Assembly: GCA_021234155.1 (NCBI GenBank)
Contig: JAJEKV010000006.1
Coordinates: 6,545,727 to 6,609,726, forward strand
Source of the DNA: Isoetes taiwanensis
Lineage: Eukaryota; Streptophyta; Lycopodiopsida; Isoetales; Isoetaceae
Length of the DNA: 64,000 nucleotides
Direction: 5' to 3'
Position 1 is the first letter of the stretch, and every line of letters starts with the position of its first letter. A program made the position numbers and the translations under genes. This document shows, in pieces, positions 34,017 through 45,005 of this stretch. Below the pieces are notes generated by a model, which was given only the letters and a program-made list of their open reading frames with translations, did no database searches and was not told where the DNA came from.

Positions 34017-36031
34017 GTGGAGCTGGTGTGCGCACGTCCAGTGGGTGCCATGACAGGGGAAAGCAGCAGCATCCAGGTGAATCCTAAGCGGATTCCGAAG
34101 CTAGCAAGGGCGGCCCAGCAGAATCGACCTGCTGGGTCTTCTATCCGGCAGCAAGGTATGGCTTCATCGGATCTTCTTGGTGGGGAGGCGGCAGGTGTGG
34201 AGTCGACTCTGGCAACCTCGGGGTAGCAGGTCCGGCCTGCTGGGCTGCCAAGTGCTTCCTTAGGGGATGGTTTGGTGCAGGGATGTAGGGAATTGATTCA
34301 ACCAGTTTCCCAATCAGCGGAGTTGAATAGGGCGGCCCAGCAGAATCGATCTGCTGGGTCTTCAATTCAGGGTGAGGGTGCTCCTGAACAAGGTTTTGGG
34401 GAGCTGCTTCAAGCGGTTTTCCAATTGCCAGATCTGAACAGGGCAGCCCAGCAGAATCGATCTGTTGGATCTTCAATTGGACAGGCGGAGGAGCTGAGGA
34501 CAAATCCGGCTGCTTTTGGGCAGCAGACATGGCCTGCTGGGCTGGTGGCTGTGCGCACCACAGAACTGGCCCCAATTAGCTCCCCGGCGGAAGCTTCTAC
34601 TCAGGACGGTAGGGAACTGCTCCAATCGGGTTCCCAATTGGTGGCTGTGAACGGGGTTTAGAGAGCATGGGGATGGGCTGTCCAGGGCAGCAGCGGGGGC
34701 CTGGGCAAGGTTCTATGGTGGTTGGGCAGCAAGCAACCTCTGTAGACAATCTGCAGATCGGTGCGTCTGTAGAGAGCCCTCGGGGTCAGATGGCACATGC
34801 TTGAGGGGAAGCGAATTTTGAGATTCCGAGCAGCATGCCCCCATTGGAAACAGCAACTCCGTTTTGCAGTTCAAGTTTGTCTGCTTCGACTCTGCCGGAG
34901 GATCCCTTTGCAGTGATGGAACCAATAGCAATTTGCCGCTGGGCGAGGGTTGTAGCGGTGCTTCGCAACATCCAGATAAGCCAGCAGAGCACATGACCCC
35001 GAGTCTGGAGAGGCGGGAGGTCGAGGGGCAGCGGGTCGAGGCGGCACGACCTGCCTGGCGAACGAATGACACGGTCAGCAGGCTCTCACGCCCGCGGTTC
35101 TCAGAATGGATCCGGCACACTGTGGCACCGGCCGACACCTGCCGAATGGAGGAGGCCCTGGCCTTTTCCAATCTAGTTTCGTGCGCGGTGCTGGTGTATT
35201 ATACAGGAGTGTTGGACACAAGGAGGGTCGGCGGGTGGCTGCAAGCTCACTTTAAGCGGCTGGGAATCTCGCCGTTTCACTCCATGAATTTCCTCGGGAA
35301 TAATTTCTTCCTCCTCATGTTCGATGCGCCCACGGTGGTGGAGAGGATTGTGGCAAGGGGGGTTGACCTCATGTGGGGAAATTACCTGATTTATCAGCAT
35401 TACACCCCTGGTGTGAGTGCTCGATCTCTGTCGGCCTTGAAGATCCCCTGCTGGTTTCAGGTGGTGGATTTTTCGGCAGATATGCTCCTGCCGGAGTTCA
35501 TGATAACGATTGCCAATGGGCTCTGAGGGCATATTTCTCACTCTATAGTTCGGGAGCCGAAGATCTGCGTTGCGTTATCCGCGGATAGCTTATTGCCTCT
35601 TGCAGTGACGGTTAGGAGCAGTGACTGGTACTTTCGGTTTCCCCTCAGATCCTGTGGGGCAAGGCAGCTCGGACCCAACAGTGTCTCCACAGATCGTGGC
35701 CCAGAAGTTGCTCCACATTCAGCAGCTGCAGGAGCTGGCAGAGCAGCGGCAATCCCGACATGTGGACCCAGGGCTGGCGGGGGGGGAGGGAGGGGGGCGG
35801 GTCCAGTCGTCGGACTCAGATGCGGCATTCACCCAGGCCTCTTCGGAGGGGATGGAACTTGACAAGGTGGCGCGGGTGCACTCTTGGGCGGATGAGGTGG
35901 ATCTGGATGCGGTGGTCTCTCTGACGGACAACCCGCTCGCTCTTGTCCCGTATGACTCAGACCAGGGGTTTACTTCGCCGGCGAGACGGGGGCGGAAAAA
36001 GAAGCAGCGTAAGAATCCGTCTTCTCAGTAA
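34017..36031 (+). pseudogene. L1-type LINE ORF1 (repeat region plus DUF4283-like domain)
   Basis: The frame from 34017 has a 37-residue repeat with the core AQQNRSAGSS (cores at 34114, 34225, 34336 and 34447; a shorter-spaced one at 34519). It is broken by a TAG at 34224 where the repeat expects CAG, and by another stop at 34659. The frame at 34864-35526 holds the RNA-binding domain typical of plant L1 ORF1: VGGWLQAHFKRLGISPF, FFLLMFDAPTVVERIVARG and IPCWFQVVDFSADMLLPEFM. The frame at 35621-36031 ends in a basic tail (ARRGRKKKQRKNPSS) and TAA. At least two frameshifts separate the three parts. Confidence 0.8.
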
Positions 36032-36036
36032 TAGCT

Positions 36037-36105
36037 ATGGACAAAAAGATCCTGAGTTGGAATGTTCGAGGTGTGCGTTCGACGCCCAGTAAGAGAACGA
36101 GAGTG
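36037..36105 (+). pseudogene. start of L1-type ORF2 (endonuclease N-terminus)
   Basis: ATG 36037 lies 5 bases after the ORF1 stop and reads MDKKILSWNVRGVRSTPSKR, the canonical start of the APE-type endonuclease (SWNVRG). The homology stops at about 36105, where the sequence switches to the inverted segment. The continuation (DILCLQEHKCH) is found on the minus strand at about 38890. Confidence 0.9.
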
Positions 36106-38900
36106 GCGTACTGAATACAACTGGCGGCATCATTAGCAAACAGCGGGAGGACCTGCTCCCAGGCGCGCAAGAGCCCCTTCAGAAAGGGAGAGGCATTCAC
36201 ATATGGCCTGATATCTACAAATAACGCCCATGGAAGCCACACAGGCACGGACGGCTTACGAAAAACAATCGAGTGAGATAGCGACTGATGAAGTAAGACC
36301 ATGCCCGGGGAATCAAGCGCATCCTCCAGGATCGCAAAGACGAACTTGGACAACAGGACCTTGCCATGGAGCGAGAGATCCAAGAAACCGAGTCCCCCCG
36401 CAGCTTTGGGGCACACACATTTCCACCAGGCCACCTTGAGGACTGCCCCCTCCTCATTGCCACCCCACACAAAGTTACGAACCATAGAAGAAATTTCCCG
36501 AACCTTGCTTTCCGGCGCCTGGATAATGGATGCCATATAAATATGCGTGGAGCACAAAACGGACTTCGCCACCGTGACCCTACCAGCTATGGAAAGCTTC
36601 CCCCCCTTCCACCAATTAAGGTGTTGTCACAGCCCCACCAGAATGTCCTCCCAAATGCCTGCCGCCGAAATGTCGATGCCGAACGGGATCCCCAAAAGCC
36701 TAGAGCATGTGCCCTATGGCTGCGTCCGCCAGGAAATTGGGACACGACCACGGGCATGGGATCTGCCGCCGGCCATAACGCCGAGCACTTCGACCAATTC
36801 ATAAGGCAACCCGGCGCAAGAGAGAATGCATCCAGCAACTCCTTCGTGTTTAACAGATTCCTTTCGTCAGCCTGTAGGAAAAGGAAAGAGTCATCAGCAT
36901 ACTGACTCCCAATCTGCTGTGACCCATCTGCCATCCTCAACCCCTCCACAACACCCGCCTCCACTGCCAAAATCAAGAACTGCGAGAGGGCCTCTGCAAA
37001 GATGGTAAATAGGAAGGGCGCTAACGGGCATCCCTGGCGAACTCCACGCCCCACACTAAAGACCGGCGATGACTCCCCGTGACATAGGACAGTGGCTCTG
37101 GTAGACGTTAAGAGCTTCAGAGACACTTCTGTAAAGCTCTCCCCACACCCAAAGGCGAGCATCATCCGCTTCAAAAAGTCCCATCGAACACTATCATAGG
37201 CCTTTGCAAAGTCCAGCTTCAAGTACACTATCTGCTGATCTCTTCTGCGTGCCCAGTGAATGCCCTCGAATGCCGCAGCGACATTATTGAGAATATGCCT
37301 GCCCGGAATGAAGCCAGACTGCATGGGGCAAATAGCCTCCTTCAAGACCACTTGCAATCTAAGCGAAAGGGCCTTCTCGATAATCTTGTATACAGCCGAC
37401 AGAAGCGTGATCGGATGCCAATCCGAGATGGTAGAGGGCTCCTTCACCTTCGGTATCAAGGAGATGCAGCCAGTGTTGAGTCTATAATCCAACGCCTCTA
37501 CCTGGAGCAGATCTTGATAGGTCTGCAGGACTAACTCCCCCACCCAATCCCAATATTCTTGGAAGAACTCCACCGGAATGCCGTCCAGTCCCGGGCACTT
37601 ATGAGGAGGCAGGGCGTGGCAAGCCTCCTCTAGCTCCTGCCTTGTAAACGGACGCTGTAATACTTGCCTTCTATCCGTCGGCACCTTGCATGACACCTTG
37701 CTGAGCACAACCTCCTCCATCACGTCAGAGAAGGGATATCTCTTCTCCTGAAAGAACTGAGAGAAATGCCAGAAAGTAGCCTGTTTAATATCGACAAGCG
37801 AATGCAGAATGCGGCCATCAGGCAATGCCAGAGACGACATAGAGGCCGCATACTTCTTCTGGCGCGCAGCCCTGAAGAACATTCGGGAATTGGTGTCCCC
37901 TTCCCCTAGCCAGGTAATCCCTGCCTTCACCCTCGCCTGCGCAGCCCTCTTGGACTCGTCCGCTGCAATGTAGCGCAGTATCACGTTCTCCTGCACCCCA
38001 TCAGATGGCTGGGACCTGAGGGCTTCCAATTCGCGATACAATGCCTCTAACGTCTCCCGCTCTTGCCGTGCCCTCCGACTTCCCCATGACTTGACAAATG
38101 CCTTGACCTCAGCCAGAGCCTTCACCATCCCTGACATCCCAAAGTTATCACGAAAGGTGCGGAACCAGATCTGCTAGCAACCCCAAGATAAATTAGCATC
38201 CTTGAGGTAAGCAGTGTTCAGCTTGAAGACCGTGCGCACTGGCCTGACTGCTCTCGAGCCCTGGGAAATTAGCTGAGGAAAATGATCAGAGACCGCGGTG
38301 GACAAAATGTTCTTCCGCTTGAGCAGAGGCGCCCGGTCCGCTACTAGGGTGTTAGCATAGCATCTGTCATGCCGAGCATACGCCCGTCCGGCCCCCATCC
38401 ACTGGTTACACCAAGTAAATGTGGAGTCGCCCGACAACTCCACCAACCGCCCAGAGTCCAGCAGCTTTACCCATTCCCCCCGGTCAAAGCCCTGTACCAC
38501 TTCCGCCGCTCTGCCACACCTATCCTGAGTAGTCTCCACCACATTGAAATCGCCCAACAGAAGCCAAGCCACACTAGCTCCCAGGTTTGCAACTTTGTGC
38601 CTCAGGGACGCCCATAACGTCCCTCTCTGCCACGCACTATATTGTGGGCGTAAACGTTCACAATCCCCCACTCATGCAGCCCCTCTCGCCACTTGATAAT
38701 GACCCACCTGCCCCAACAATCAGCCAGGGTGAACGTCACCTGCACATGCATCTTCCACGCAACGGCAGTCCCACCTTTAGAGGCCCCGGAGGTGGCAACT
38801 GCAGCAGCGTATTGTGGCCCGAACATGTCCAGCAATGCCCGAGTGTCCCCCCTGTGACACTTATGCTCCTGAAGGCACAAGATGTCTGGATCCCGCTCGG
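36106..38900 (-). pseudogene. L1-type ORF2 endonuclease and reverse transcriptase (inverted segment)
   Basis: Read on the minus strand from about 38890: ILCLQEHKCH; then, in frame 38671-38174, WLLLGDFNVVETTQD and a SDHFP endonuclease motif. A single TAG (38174) follows, then frame 38137-36587 with the RT. Visible are PGLDGIPVEFFQEYW, WHPITLLSAVYKIIEKALS, GFIPGRHILNN, DFAKAYDSVRWDFLKR (first catalytic Asp), GVRQGCPLAPFLF and the catalytic SQYADDSFLFLQ. A frameshift near 36590 leads to frame 36572-35970 (AKSVLCSTHIYMASIIQ, VRNFVWGG), which loses homology at about 36106. RT catalytic residues are intact, but two frameshifts and one stop kill the ORF. Confidence 0.9.
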
Positions 38901-39533
38901 TTCAGGTGCAGCACCTCTGGTGCTGGCCGAATCCGTTGATCCCCGAGTCCAGCGCAGATGGGCACAACGTGGGGTTCTGACAATGGGGGAGTGGTATATT
39001 GATGGGCAGCTTGCACCCTGGCAGCTTTTCCGCCACAAGTTCCGACTTCAGGAATGGGATTGTGCTATTTGGGCACGGGTGGCTAATGCTCTGCCGTTGA
39101 ACCCCCGCAGGCGTCGGTGGGTGTGAAGTTGTCATCCAAAAGTTGACCCCTTGAATTTCGTGAAGTCCTGCTATGAGCTTTTGGCAATTCAGGATGAGCT
39201 GTCTCCCTCGGACGGCTGGAGTCTCCAGGTGCCAGGAGATGACTGGAGCAACATTTGGAGGTGGGTGTGGAACCCAATCTCGCCCCCCAAGATTGGGTGC
39301 TGCTATGGCAGATAGTGCACCGGTCCCTGAAGGTGAACACATGGGTGCATAGGATCAATCCGCGGATCGGCGACTGGTGTCCAATATGTGGTGCCTGTCC
39401 GGAGACCCTGAAGCATTGTATGTTTCTCTACTCGGACATCCAGCCGGAATGGCAGTGGGTCCAGGGCCTCTTTCACACATCCCTTCAGAGTCAACAGGTT
39501 CATTTGGAAGCGTCGGCGCATGAAGGTGTTTAG
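38901..39533 (+). pseudogene. L1-type ORF2 C-terminal region (zf-RVT)
   Basis: The frame ending at 39126 reads PLVLAESVDPRVQRRWAQRG and GEWYIDGQLAPW. After a frameshift, 39255-39533 reads DWVLLWQIVHRSLKVNTWVH, then WCPICGACPETLKHCMF and QPEWQWVQGLF. This is the zinc-binding zf-RVT domain. The expected last cysteine is a tyrosine (LYSD), a one-base G-to-A change. It continues the logic of the minus-strand block that ends at 36106 (LPLFANDAASCIQ). Confidence 0.85.
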
Positions 39534-39829
39534 GAATGAGGAGGTGCAGCCCCAGGCTCTGATCCCGCAGTTAAGGTACAAATTATATCTCTCTTGCCTG
39601 GCGTCTCCTCGGAAGGAGCAGTTTAAGGCAGCTGTCTGGGAAAGAACCCTTCTCATTGTAGACAGCATCGGCACATTTATCCCATGAGTCGTAGGTAGAT
39701 ATATGTGTTGAGTGTGGGTGCTCGCTCATGTTTGGGCAGGGGTACCCTGGTATCGCTCTTCTTGTACTTACTCTTTATTAATATTACTTAATTTTTATCC
39801 TTCAAAAAAAAAAAATTGTGACAATGGCA

Positions 39830-40810
39830 AGCTAACCCTTGTAATTTTTAGCTTTTTGTAATGGTAAGGCACTCTAATGGATTGGCATACACATAAAATT
39901 ATTGCATAAATAGTCTACATGGTTTGTTTTAGCAAGTCAGTCACTGAAATTCAAGGTTGACCTTAATTTGACACTTTATAAATGCTAATATACAGGATTG
40001 ATCTCACCAATGCAGATTTTCCTTATCATGAACATCATACAGGACCTTTTGAAGTCGATCCCAAGCTAAATCTTGGGCACAGGATACATAACGCATAGCA
40101 ATGATTTTTACAAGTTTTGCCTCAAGATTTCAGAGTTTCTTGAAGCAAGGAAGGTGATTCAGGGTCAATAACGATCTTTCCGGCTAGTACCAAAGGTATG
40201 CAAGATGATCTTCGCGCTAAAGCCTTCGATATTTTGTGATACAAGTTTTCTCCTTTTTAATATCCCTTGTTTCCGGCTCAATCTTGGCAAATCCATGATC
40301 ATATATCTTTTAGTTGAGTTTTAGGTTTCTTGGCATGCTAAGGATTGATTCGGGACCCTAGAGCTATGATTAGCATGCCAGATCCGCCAAATAAGCCAGA
40401 TCTTGGCATAAATATGTTTTTAGGGTTCTTGGCAGTTCATGGGATATATCTCACAGGCCCAAAACAAAGAATCGGCCTTGGATATATAAGGAAAAACCAA
40501 CATAAATTATTAATTTGCATGCTATTTCCATGTGGATGCTAGCCCATTGCCACCCACATGCTTGGAAGTACCACGCGGCAGAGGGGGATTGGCTTGAAAT
40601 TTAGGCCGCTTTGTTGGGGGTGCGCTTGATAGGGCAAATTTTTTTTTTAGACCATGGACACGGATTCCAAGAAGTGGATTTTAAAGGTTAATGTGAGGTC
40701 TTCTTTCAGAATTTCAAAGTCCACGTGGCATATTAAGTATATCAGCCACTACATAGTGGAGATTCAGACAGAACCAAAAGAGGGGTGCTCAAATAGGCTG
40801 GCATGGTGAT
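39830..40810. other. intergenic, no supported feature
   Basis: No ORF with recognisable content. CACGTGGCATATTAAG at about 40722 recalls the start of the solo LTR at 9.5 kb, but too briefly to call. Confidence 0.4.
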
Positions 40811-40819
40811 CGGAGAAAG

Positions 40820-41395
40820 GTGAGGACAACCCCCAAGGTGCTTGTGGCTCAGAGCCTATTCGAGAAGTTTGTTAACTATCATGCTGAGAGTATGCCTCAC
40901 AAAAGCACGATTGATAAAGATGGGTGCAAGAAAGTAGTTCGAATATTGCCTGCATATTTCGTGCGGAAAGTCATTTTGCAAATGATCAACAATCTTTTAG
41001 AGGAAATAAAAGTAGACAAGATCTCACAGTCAATCTTCGGCAAGCTCTAGACGAAACATATTTCAGATGTGAAGAGGATGCAACATAACAACTTCTCAAA
41101 ATGCAATATATGCGTTGAGTTGCTAGATAAGCTTGAGAAGTCGAAGCGTGAGGTGGAAAGGTCAGTTGTCCGTAAAGACGTGAGAATTCACACGATGGAG
41201 GAAATGTCTTGTTGGTCAGGATATTGGATGTGGAGATGCTTGTCTACAATGGAACTAGAGAATTTTCTATGCATCATTCACGACAAGATGGATCAGCAGA
41301 AGATATGCTTGCCTCAATTTAGGGCTATACCAAAGTCTGTTGCAAGGTCCTTTCCACTGCAAATATCATTAATTGGATTCATAACTCATGGCTAG
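40820..41395 (+). pseudogene. relic of a putative transposase family (DUF7869-like)
   Basis: Two adjacent frames (40820-41050 and 41069-41395) read DGCKKVVRILPAYFVRKV, FSKCNICVELLDKLEKSK, WSGYWMWRCLSTMELENFLC, IIHDKMDQQKICLPQF and LQISLIGFITHG. The order (a CxxC segment followed by a basic helix, a Tyr-rich stretch, D-x-MDQ-K-x-x-LP and a terminal HG) is what I recall from uncharacterised repeat-encoded proteins of animals and seedless plants grouped as DUF7869. It is cut at both ends and has a stop between frames. The family assignment is from memory and its transposase role is inference. Confidence 0.5.
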
Positions 41396-41499
41396 AAGTA
41401 GTGTTCATCACCTCCTTCTATTGGTTCATTGATACAAGAAGTCCGCGATCGGAAAGAGTTCATAGAGGGTTATGCTCGTGACGACCTTATTGGACATAG

Positions 41500-41825
41500 T
41501 GCTCCTTTATAATGTGTTCCAAAAGAAGAGAGGTACTGCTTGGTGTGTGAACAGAAGTTGATCGAAGATGAAGCCCATGTGTTTTTACACTGTTCAGCTT
41601 ATGAAGAGATTAGAAACAGGTTCTGTATACAGGCTAATGATTTTCTGACATTACTTGATAAGGACCCTTTGCTGCTTGGTCACTATTTTAAAGCTGTAGA
41701 AGCACACCGTTCACTAGTACTGAAACTATGAATATTGTGTATTTGCCGCTCCATGGCCTTTCAAGGTCCAAAGTGGGCGTGATAATAATATTACATTACA
41801 TATTACATTACATTACATAATTTAG
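41500..41825 (+). mobile_element. LINE 3' end with (ATTAC)n tail
   Basis: The frame 41540-41731 reads CEQKLIEDEAHVFLHCSAYEEIRNRF, the zinc-binding C-terminus also seen (CCHMQIVEDEHH..CPAY) in the LINEs at 15 and 60 kb. After the stop comes a short 3' UTR, then TTACATTACATATTACATTA (about 41790-41818), a pentanucleotide tail in the + orientation. It is 5'-truncated. Confidence 0.75.
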
Positions 41826-41919
41826 GTATTGGGTAAAAAATGAAAGCCAATAATGCAATATAAGATGAGGGCTGGAGATCTTGTTAAAGCATTATGCCCG
41901 TACCCAATACAACTCAAGC

Positions 41920-42600
41920 TTCAAAACAGATGCTTAGACCATTCTCTGGATCAATCGGCCAGGAAAAGCAGATATTTGGGCGTTTAAGCCTATGCTTTAA
42001 TTTGTCTCTGAAAAAAAATAGATGATCCTTGATTTCTATACTTAAACTTGCTACTAATGATTTGAACTGGTCCATAGAACCGAGGTTTGTGAATCCCCAT
42101 CCACACTCAATTTCCTTCTTTAGAAGACGTTGTTTGATGTATCTTAGATTAGTTCTTAAAATTAGCTTGGGCATCCTCAATGCGAGCCTAGACTACAAGA
42201 TCCTTATGTTCAAGAATTAAATCATCAGCAACTAAAATATCATCACACATTTTGAAGAGTGGCTCTTAAATAGACTAACCATAAACTGCCGAAAAGGTGT
42301 CATCTTAATGTTAGACTGAACAATGTTATTAAACACAAATTTGACAATAGGCAAATAAGGTTCCCAATGTCAATGAACATAAGATATCCATCTCTTGATG
42401 CATACCCATCTCATGATGCTTGGAATCATAGTCATGGATGCTTTATGCCTGAGCCTAACCACTGCTTGGTGATGCAGATGGTCTAGATCAGTCCGTCTCT
42501 ACTCAATTGCAATAATCTTGGCAATAGTCTCTCTATCATAGAATCTAACAAGGTGACATACCATGTAGTTGGCGGGACCAAGTGTAACACTGACATCAAT
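41920..42600 (-). pseudogene. Ty3/gypsy integrase fragment
   Basis: On the minus strand, near 42375-42295, the frame reads HWEPYLPIVKFVFNNIVQ and NIKMTPFSAVYG, the classical gypsy integrase stretch W..YLP..EFAYN..H..TG.TPF..VYG. It continues with RIEDAQANFKN and VWMGIHKPRF. Upstream pieces (RFYDRETIAKIIAIE) fit the catalytic core but are scrambled by frameshifts. Several stops are present. It could be the missing integrase part of the family at 51-55 kb, whose copy stops before this region. Confidence 0.75.
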
Positions 42601-43160
42601 GAGACCTGTATGCTTCATCACTGTAAACATTCTTCCTCTTTCCATTACTGGCCCGGCCCTTCCCAACTTTCCTAGCCTCCTTCCTCATGTTCAAATAAAA
42701 TACAGCAAGAAATGCAAAGGGCAAACAAAGAGGCTTACTTGAAAAATGGAAAAAACGCTTGGATGAAGATGCTGATAAAAAGCTCGACTTACCTGCTCTA
42801 CAATCTAGAGAACCCATAAAAATCTCTGCCCAAACAATTGTCACCACTGACAAAGCTTCAAAACCAAATTCATTTATAAGATCAAACACATGCAAATTGG
42901 CCTGCCCAATGAATCAAACCATGGACAAGCAGGCCACCGAAAAAACCACCTTAAACAATCGACTGACTAGTCAAACTAGCCCCTTCACGTAAGAATAATA
43001 CGCTTTCAAAGACAAATACATATGAAAAACCATAGAGGATCATAGTGTATGTTTATACTCCTTTATTGATTGGGCACGCATAGTCACGCATAGTCATTAG
43101 AGTCCATAAAAAACATAATACATAGAGTGCTTTAGATGTGAAGGGCCAAGAAAATAAATG
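42600..43160. other. intergenic, no supported feature
   Basis: No recognisable ORF. CGCATAGTCA is duplicated in tandem at about 43077-43096. Confidence 0.4.
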
Positions 43161-43164
43161 TTCA

Positions 43165-43600
43165 TTTAGAAGGAAGGAAGGAAGGAAGAAATTTTTAACG
43201 TCCGCGGAACCCAATCGGGTTATGGGACCCAAGTACAAAGCGGGACCGAAGTCCCTAACCAGAACATGGACCGAAGCCCTTACAAACAAAATAAAGTATA
43301 ATCACCATGGCCCAGATTAAAAACCACATGGGAAAAAACTGTTGCCAGGATGACTACATATCCAAAAACCCATGCTATTGCAAGAAGCAACAAGCATACC
43401 TCCAACAAACAGAAGAACTTCACCAAACGCCTCCGAACCGTAACCTCTTCACAGCTGGGTGCTGAGGACTGGTGCAAGCTTACGCACGCGCTAAATCTCC
43501 ATCTTCTCGCTAAAACCAGAGCAAATAGATGCTGGTGCAAAGATCCTGGTGCTGACCCACTGAAGGAGCTCGATCAAACCACTAGACCATAAGAGCTGCC
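43165..43600 (-). mobile_element. LINE-type 3' end with (AAGG)n tail
   Basis: Four AAGG units are followed by AAGAAATTTTTAACGTCCGC, GGAACCCAATCGGGTTATGG and GACCCAAG. This is the same terminal arrangement as the AGAAT-tailed ends (TTTTTAtCGTCC..CCAAT..TATGGGACCC) and the GGAA-tailed LINE at 14.55 kb. To the right there is no RT or zinc motif, so either only the UTR is present or a non-autonomous element shares this end. Confidence 0.6.
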
Positions 43601-44990
43601 ACCAGGAACAGGTCAAGTCCCTAAACCCACAGAGCAGCTACCTGCAAAAAGGCGGTGGCCCTAAGGGCACCGCTGAAGTCGGAAACAGGCGCATCCAATA
43701 GGCCCGAACGCCAATCACCCAGGCGCGCAGGGAAGGCGGCGTTCAGGAAAACGCCCAAGGAAGTCGCTTAGAGGAGGTGCATCCTCACTAAGCTGAAGCG
43801 CTCCTTCCCAGGCGCCACCCATCACTGCACCTCCCAGGCGCCACCCTTCACGGCACCCAGACGACCAAACAGGCGCCCAGGTGCTCAGGCAGGCGCCCGG
43901 CGAGGCGCTCAGGCAGGCGCCGAGGGGCAAAGGAAGGAGAAGGTAAAAGTAGTGTGGGACAAACTCTAAATGCCTAATAAGTATATTTCCTGTATAATTT
44001 AAGCGAGCCAGAAGGGGTCTACAAAAACCTAGATTTCAACCGAAAAAATATTAAAAAACAAATGGATTTTGACAGGCAAACTTCTTGAAAATTTGTTTCC
44101 ATGTCGAAAATTTTCGATTTTAAAAAGTAGGATGCTAGAGTTCCTAGGAATTTGTCCCACACTGGGTAAAAGATGCAAATATACCGACATTTAGTGGAAG
44201 GGAAAGAGAGAACAATGCAAGGGTAACATATCGGTTTGTATTGTTTAGTATACATTTTTGTACATACAAGCATGTTTTATTGTCATATGATACAACAAGA
44301 AGATAAAAGCTTCATCATTCTCTCCACAAACTATTTTCTTGCTCGGGCACCATAGAATCATCATCTTGATCTCCTTGTGCACTGTAAAGCAAAATTATTA
44401 GCATAAGTGGGTTCAAGCTATTTGCAAGGCCAATTTATACAATGCACAGATTCACCGTATTTCTATTTCTTTCAAGGAAAAAGCTTTATTTCTATTTTAT
44501 TTCTATTTTATTTTATTTTATTTAATATATATGATGATAATGCAATGCATTAGCAACGTTGGAACGATGAAAAAAAAAAAATGTTAGGGCAACCCTATGA
44601 CTTTCGAATTCAACCTAGAGATAACTTACGGTGGAAATGAGAAGGATCGCGAGCTCGCAGTGCTACCCGATGAGACAGACATGCTTTCAGCTGAACCAGA
44701 AAATTGGCTCCTTCCAGATTCCAAACTGTTGCATAATCGATGTAAGTTCCATTATGATTTTGGATTTTGTGATTACTTCTATACTTACACTGGGAAGGAA
44801 AAGGATTGAGTACTAGAACTGCTGCTACTTGTATTACCTGAAAAACGATGTAATAATCAGTTTACATGAGCATGACAGTTGCTAGAAGGAAGATCTTGCG
44901 ACATGATAGGCACTATGCCATGGAAACATTTTCCTCTGACTTTTTTCTAGCCTACTTGTCTAGAAAGCAGGAGGAAGTATCCCAAGGCCA
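43600..44990. other. intergenic; GC-rich repeat at 43800-43925
   Basis: Motifs of CAGGCGCC recur at 43810-43922 (CCAGGCGCCACCC twice, GCTCAGGCAGGCGCC twice), a small GC-rich island in AT-rich DNA. The ORF 44597-44809 (DRELAVLPDETDMLSAEP..) could be an exon, but lacks a clear acceptor and has no recognised family. Confidence 0.45.
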
Positions 44991-45005
44991 GACATGTTTT
45001 GAGGC

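Larger units (their letters stand above)
33951..39828 (+). mobile_element. full-length L1-type LINE with 15-bp TSD and inverted centre
   Basis: Identical 15-bp repeats AATTGTGACAATGGC lie at 33951-33965 and 39814-39828, directly outside the 5' UTR and the poly-A tail (A run ending at 39813, after TTTTTATCCTTC). ORF1 and the first codons of ORF2 are on the + strand (to about 36105). Endonuclease and RT are on the minus strand (about 38900 down to 36106). The C-terminal zf-RVT region and 3' UTR are again on + (38901-39813). The target duplication shows that both ends belong to one insertion, so the central 2.8 kb was inverted during or after integration, or by assembly error. Confidence 0.9.

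Noticed and set aside
34141-34575. 144-residue minus-strand ORF over the LINE ORF1 repeats
   Set aside because: Shadow frame: the palindromic repeat units stay open on both strands. The DUF4283-like domain and position identify the + strand as coding.
43715-43930. 71-residue minus-strand ORF in the GC-rich island
   Set aside because: Made from short CAGGCGCC repeats; no gene evidence.
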